This document shows, one piece after another, positions 8,183 through 8,497 of a stretch of 8,497 bases of DNA. Positions within the stretch are counted from its first letter, which is position 1; every line of letters begins with the position of its first letter. The notes under the pieces are model-generated. The model was not told the DNA's origin. It searched no databases and was given only the letters and a program-made list of their open reading frames with translations. Position numbers and translations under genes: made by a program. Origin of the DNA: Pseudomonadota bacterium (GTDB taxonomy: Bacteria > Pseudomonadota > Gammaproteobacteria > Halothiobacillales > Halothiobacillaceae); assembly GCA_021795795.1 (NCBI GenBank), contig JAJYPA010000345.1:1-8497 (forward strand). The letters run 5' to 3'.

Positions 8183-8373
8183 TTATTTTTTCTTGTCGCA
8201 TCGAAAAATAATGCGATCATCCTGTGGTGTCCACATCTGTACACCACCAACACTAGTTGAGATCATGTCTGCGACTAATCCTTTTTGAGCGCAAAAATAT
8301 TAGCCTTTCTGATGGCTTCCTCTAGCAACCTCCAATTTCCTTCAAATCCACCGTGCGCATTTAACGACATCAT
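8183..8373 (-). pseudogene. Small gene split by a frameshift at CAAAAAGG
   Basis: Two adjacent frames each read as natural protein. Frame A, from ATG at 8373 to TAG at 8275-8277, encodes 32 residues beginning MMSLNAHGGFEGNWRLLEEA. Frame B, open from 8299 to TAA at 8183-8185, encodes a peptide containing GLVADMISTSVGGVQMWTP and ending CDKKK. Adding one base in the CAAAAAGG run near 8279-8286 joins them as ...NIFALKK-GLVADM..., about 63 residues. An upstream in-frame GTG at 8418 overlaps the integrase stop (GTGA) and would add 15 residues. The stop of frame B is 3 bases before the HEPN-like gene, so the pair looks like an operon. I do not recognise the family. A single-base deletion or a homopolymer sequencing error is the simplest explanation; programmed -1 frameshifting is possible but the C-AAA-AAG site is not ideal. 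Confidence 0.55.
8205..8233 (-). promoter_or_regulatory. Weak candidate promoter for the HEPN-like gene
   Basis: On the minus strand TGGACA (8228-8233, 5 of 6 to consensus) is followed after 17 bases by TATTTT (8205-8210, 4 of 6). The -10 lies in the loop of a dyad TCGCAT-9-ATGCGA (8196-8216) and the -35 overlaps a second dyad GTGGTGT-10-ACACCAC (8224-8247). The stretch also codes for the second part of the small gene, so the pattern could be accidental. Confidence 0.22.
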
Positions 8374-8381
8374 GTAACGTC

Positions 8382-8410
8382 TGCTTCCAGTCTTTACCGG
8401 CCCTTCGGCA
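8382..8410. repeat. Imperfect 29-bp direct repeat, copy 2, next to the integrase stop
   Basis: Partner of 7148-7176 (25 of 29 identical, same orientation). It begins 4 bases after the integrase stop codon (8415-8417) in the sense of transcription and lies just before the ATG of the small gene. Its GGAAG (8384-8388) would serve as ribosome binding site 10 bases before that ATG. The position beside an integrase allows an attachment-site role; a dispersed intergenic repeat is the alternative. Confidence 0.65.
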
Positions 8411-8414
8411 TCCT

Positions 8415-8497
8415 TCACCCCAGCATCTTCGCTAAGTCTTCAGCCCGCAAGTGAGTATAGCGTTTGAGCATTTGCAGCGTCTTGTGGCCGGTGATGG
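8415..8497 (-). CDS. Tyrosine recombinase/phage integrase, C-terminal end (partial)
   Basis: The last 26 complete codons before the TGA read ITGHKTLQMLKRYTHLRAED followed by LAKMLG. This is the end of the catalytic domain of tyrosine recombinases: GHK carries the second active-site His region, and the Tyr of KRYTHL is the DNA-cleaving nucleophile. The rest of the gene lies beyond the window. Such enzymes cut and join DNA at short attachment sites to integrate phages and genomic islands. It is the first gene in the reading direction of the whole window and its stop overlaps a possible GTG start of the small gene, so this is the integrase-proximal edge of the island. Confidence 0.85.
   Translation of the reverse strand, partial: ITGHKTLQMLKRYTHLRAEDLAKMLG

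Noticed and set aside
1..8497. CRISPR array, tRNA or rRNA genes
   Set aside because: No regularly spaced repeats and no tRNA or rRNA-like segments were seen; the only repeat is a two-copy 29-mer 1.2 kb apart.

Overview
All genes I can support lie on the minus strand, so the biological order runs from the high-coordinate end to the low one: 3' end of a tyrosine integrase, a small frameshifted gene, a 207-aa HEPN-like protein, a roughly 830-bp stretch without a convincing gene, a 492-aa membrane-anchored protein, a 1497-aa STAND/NACHT-type NTPase, a roughly 400-bp gap, and the 5' end of an IS1634-type transposase interrupted by a stop codon. The IS1634-type transposase, the integrase tail with its GHKTLQMLKRYTHL signature and the moderate GC content suggest an accessory island in a proteobacterium (beta or gamma). 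Nothing in the window fixes the genus, and no housekeeping gene or tRNA is present.

The core is a two-gene operon (753-6728). The first gene encodes a protein with one convincing C-terminal transmembrane helix carrying a GxxxGxxxG glycine zipper. After only 3 bases comes the second gene, a large protein with a zinc ribbon, a predicted helical domain with an RN-x4-H motif typical of HEPN RNases, a second CPxC site, a P-loop NTPase with a NACHT-like DGLDE Walker B, and a long C-terminal TPR array. The order effector-like N-terminus, STAND switch, TPR sensor is that of known bacterial immune sensors such as the Avs proteins. My inference is that this is an anti-phage or conflict system in which the TPR array senses a trigger, the STAND domain oligomerises, and the HEPN-like domain and/or the membrane partner act as effector. 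I do not recognise the exact combination.

The right part (7556-8497) holds the integrase end, then a small gene read in two frames across a CAAAAAGG run, then a DUF6988/DUF5677-like protein starting 3 bases after the second frame ends. An imperfect 29-bp direct repeat (25/29) lies just after the integrase stop and again at 7148-7176, bracketing the small-gene/HEPN-like module. Together with the integrase on one side and the IS remnant on the other, this points to a mobile, modular defence-type island.
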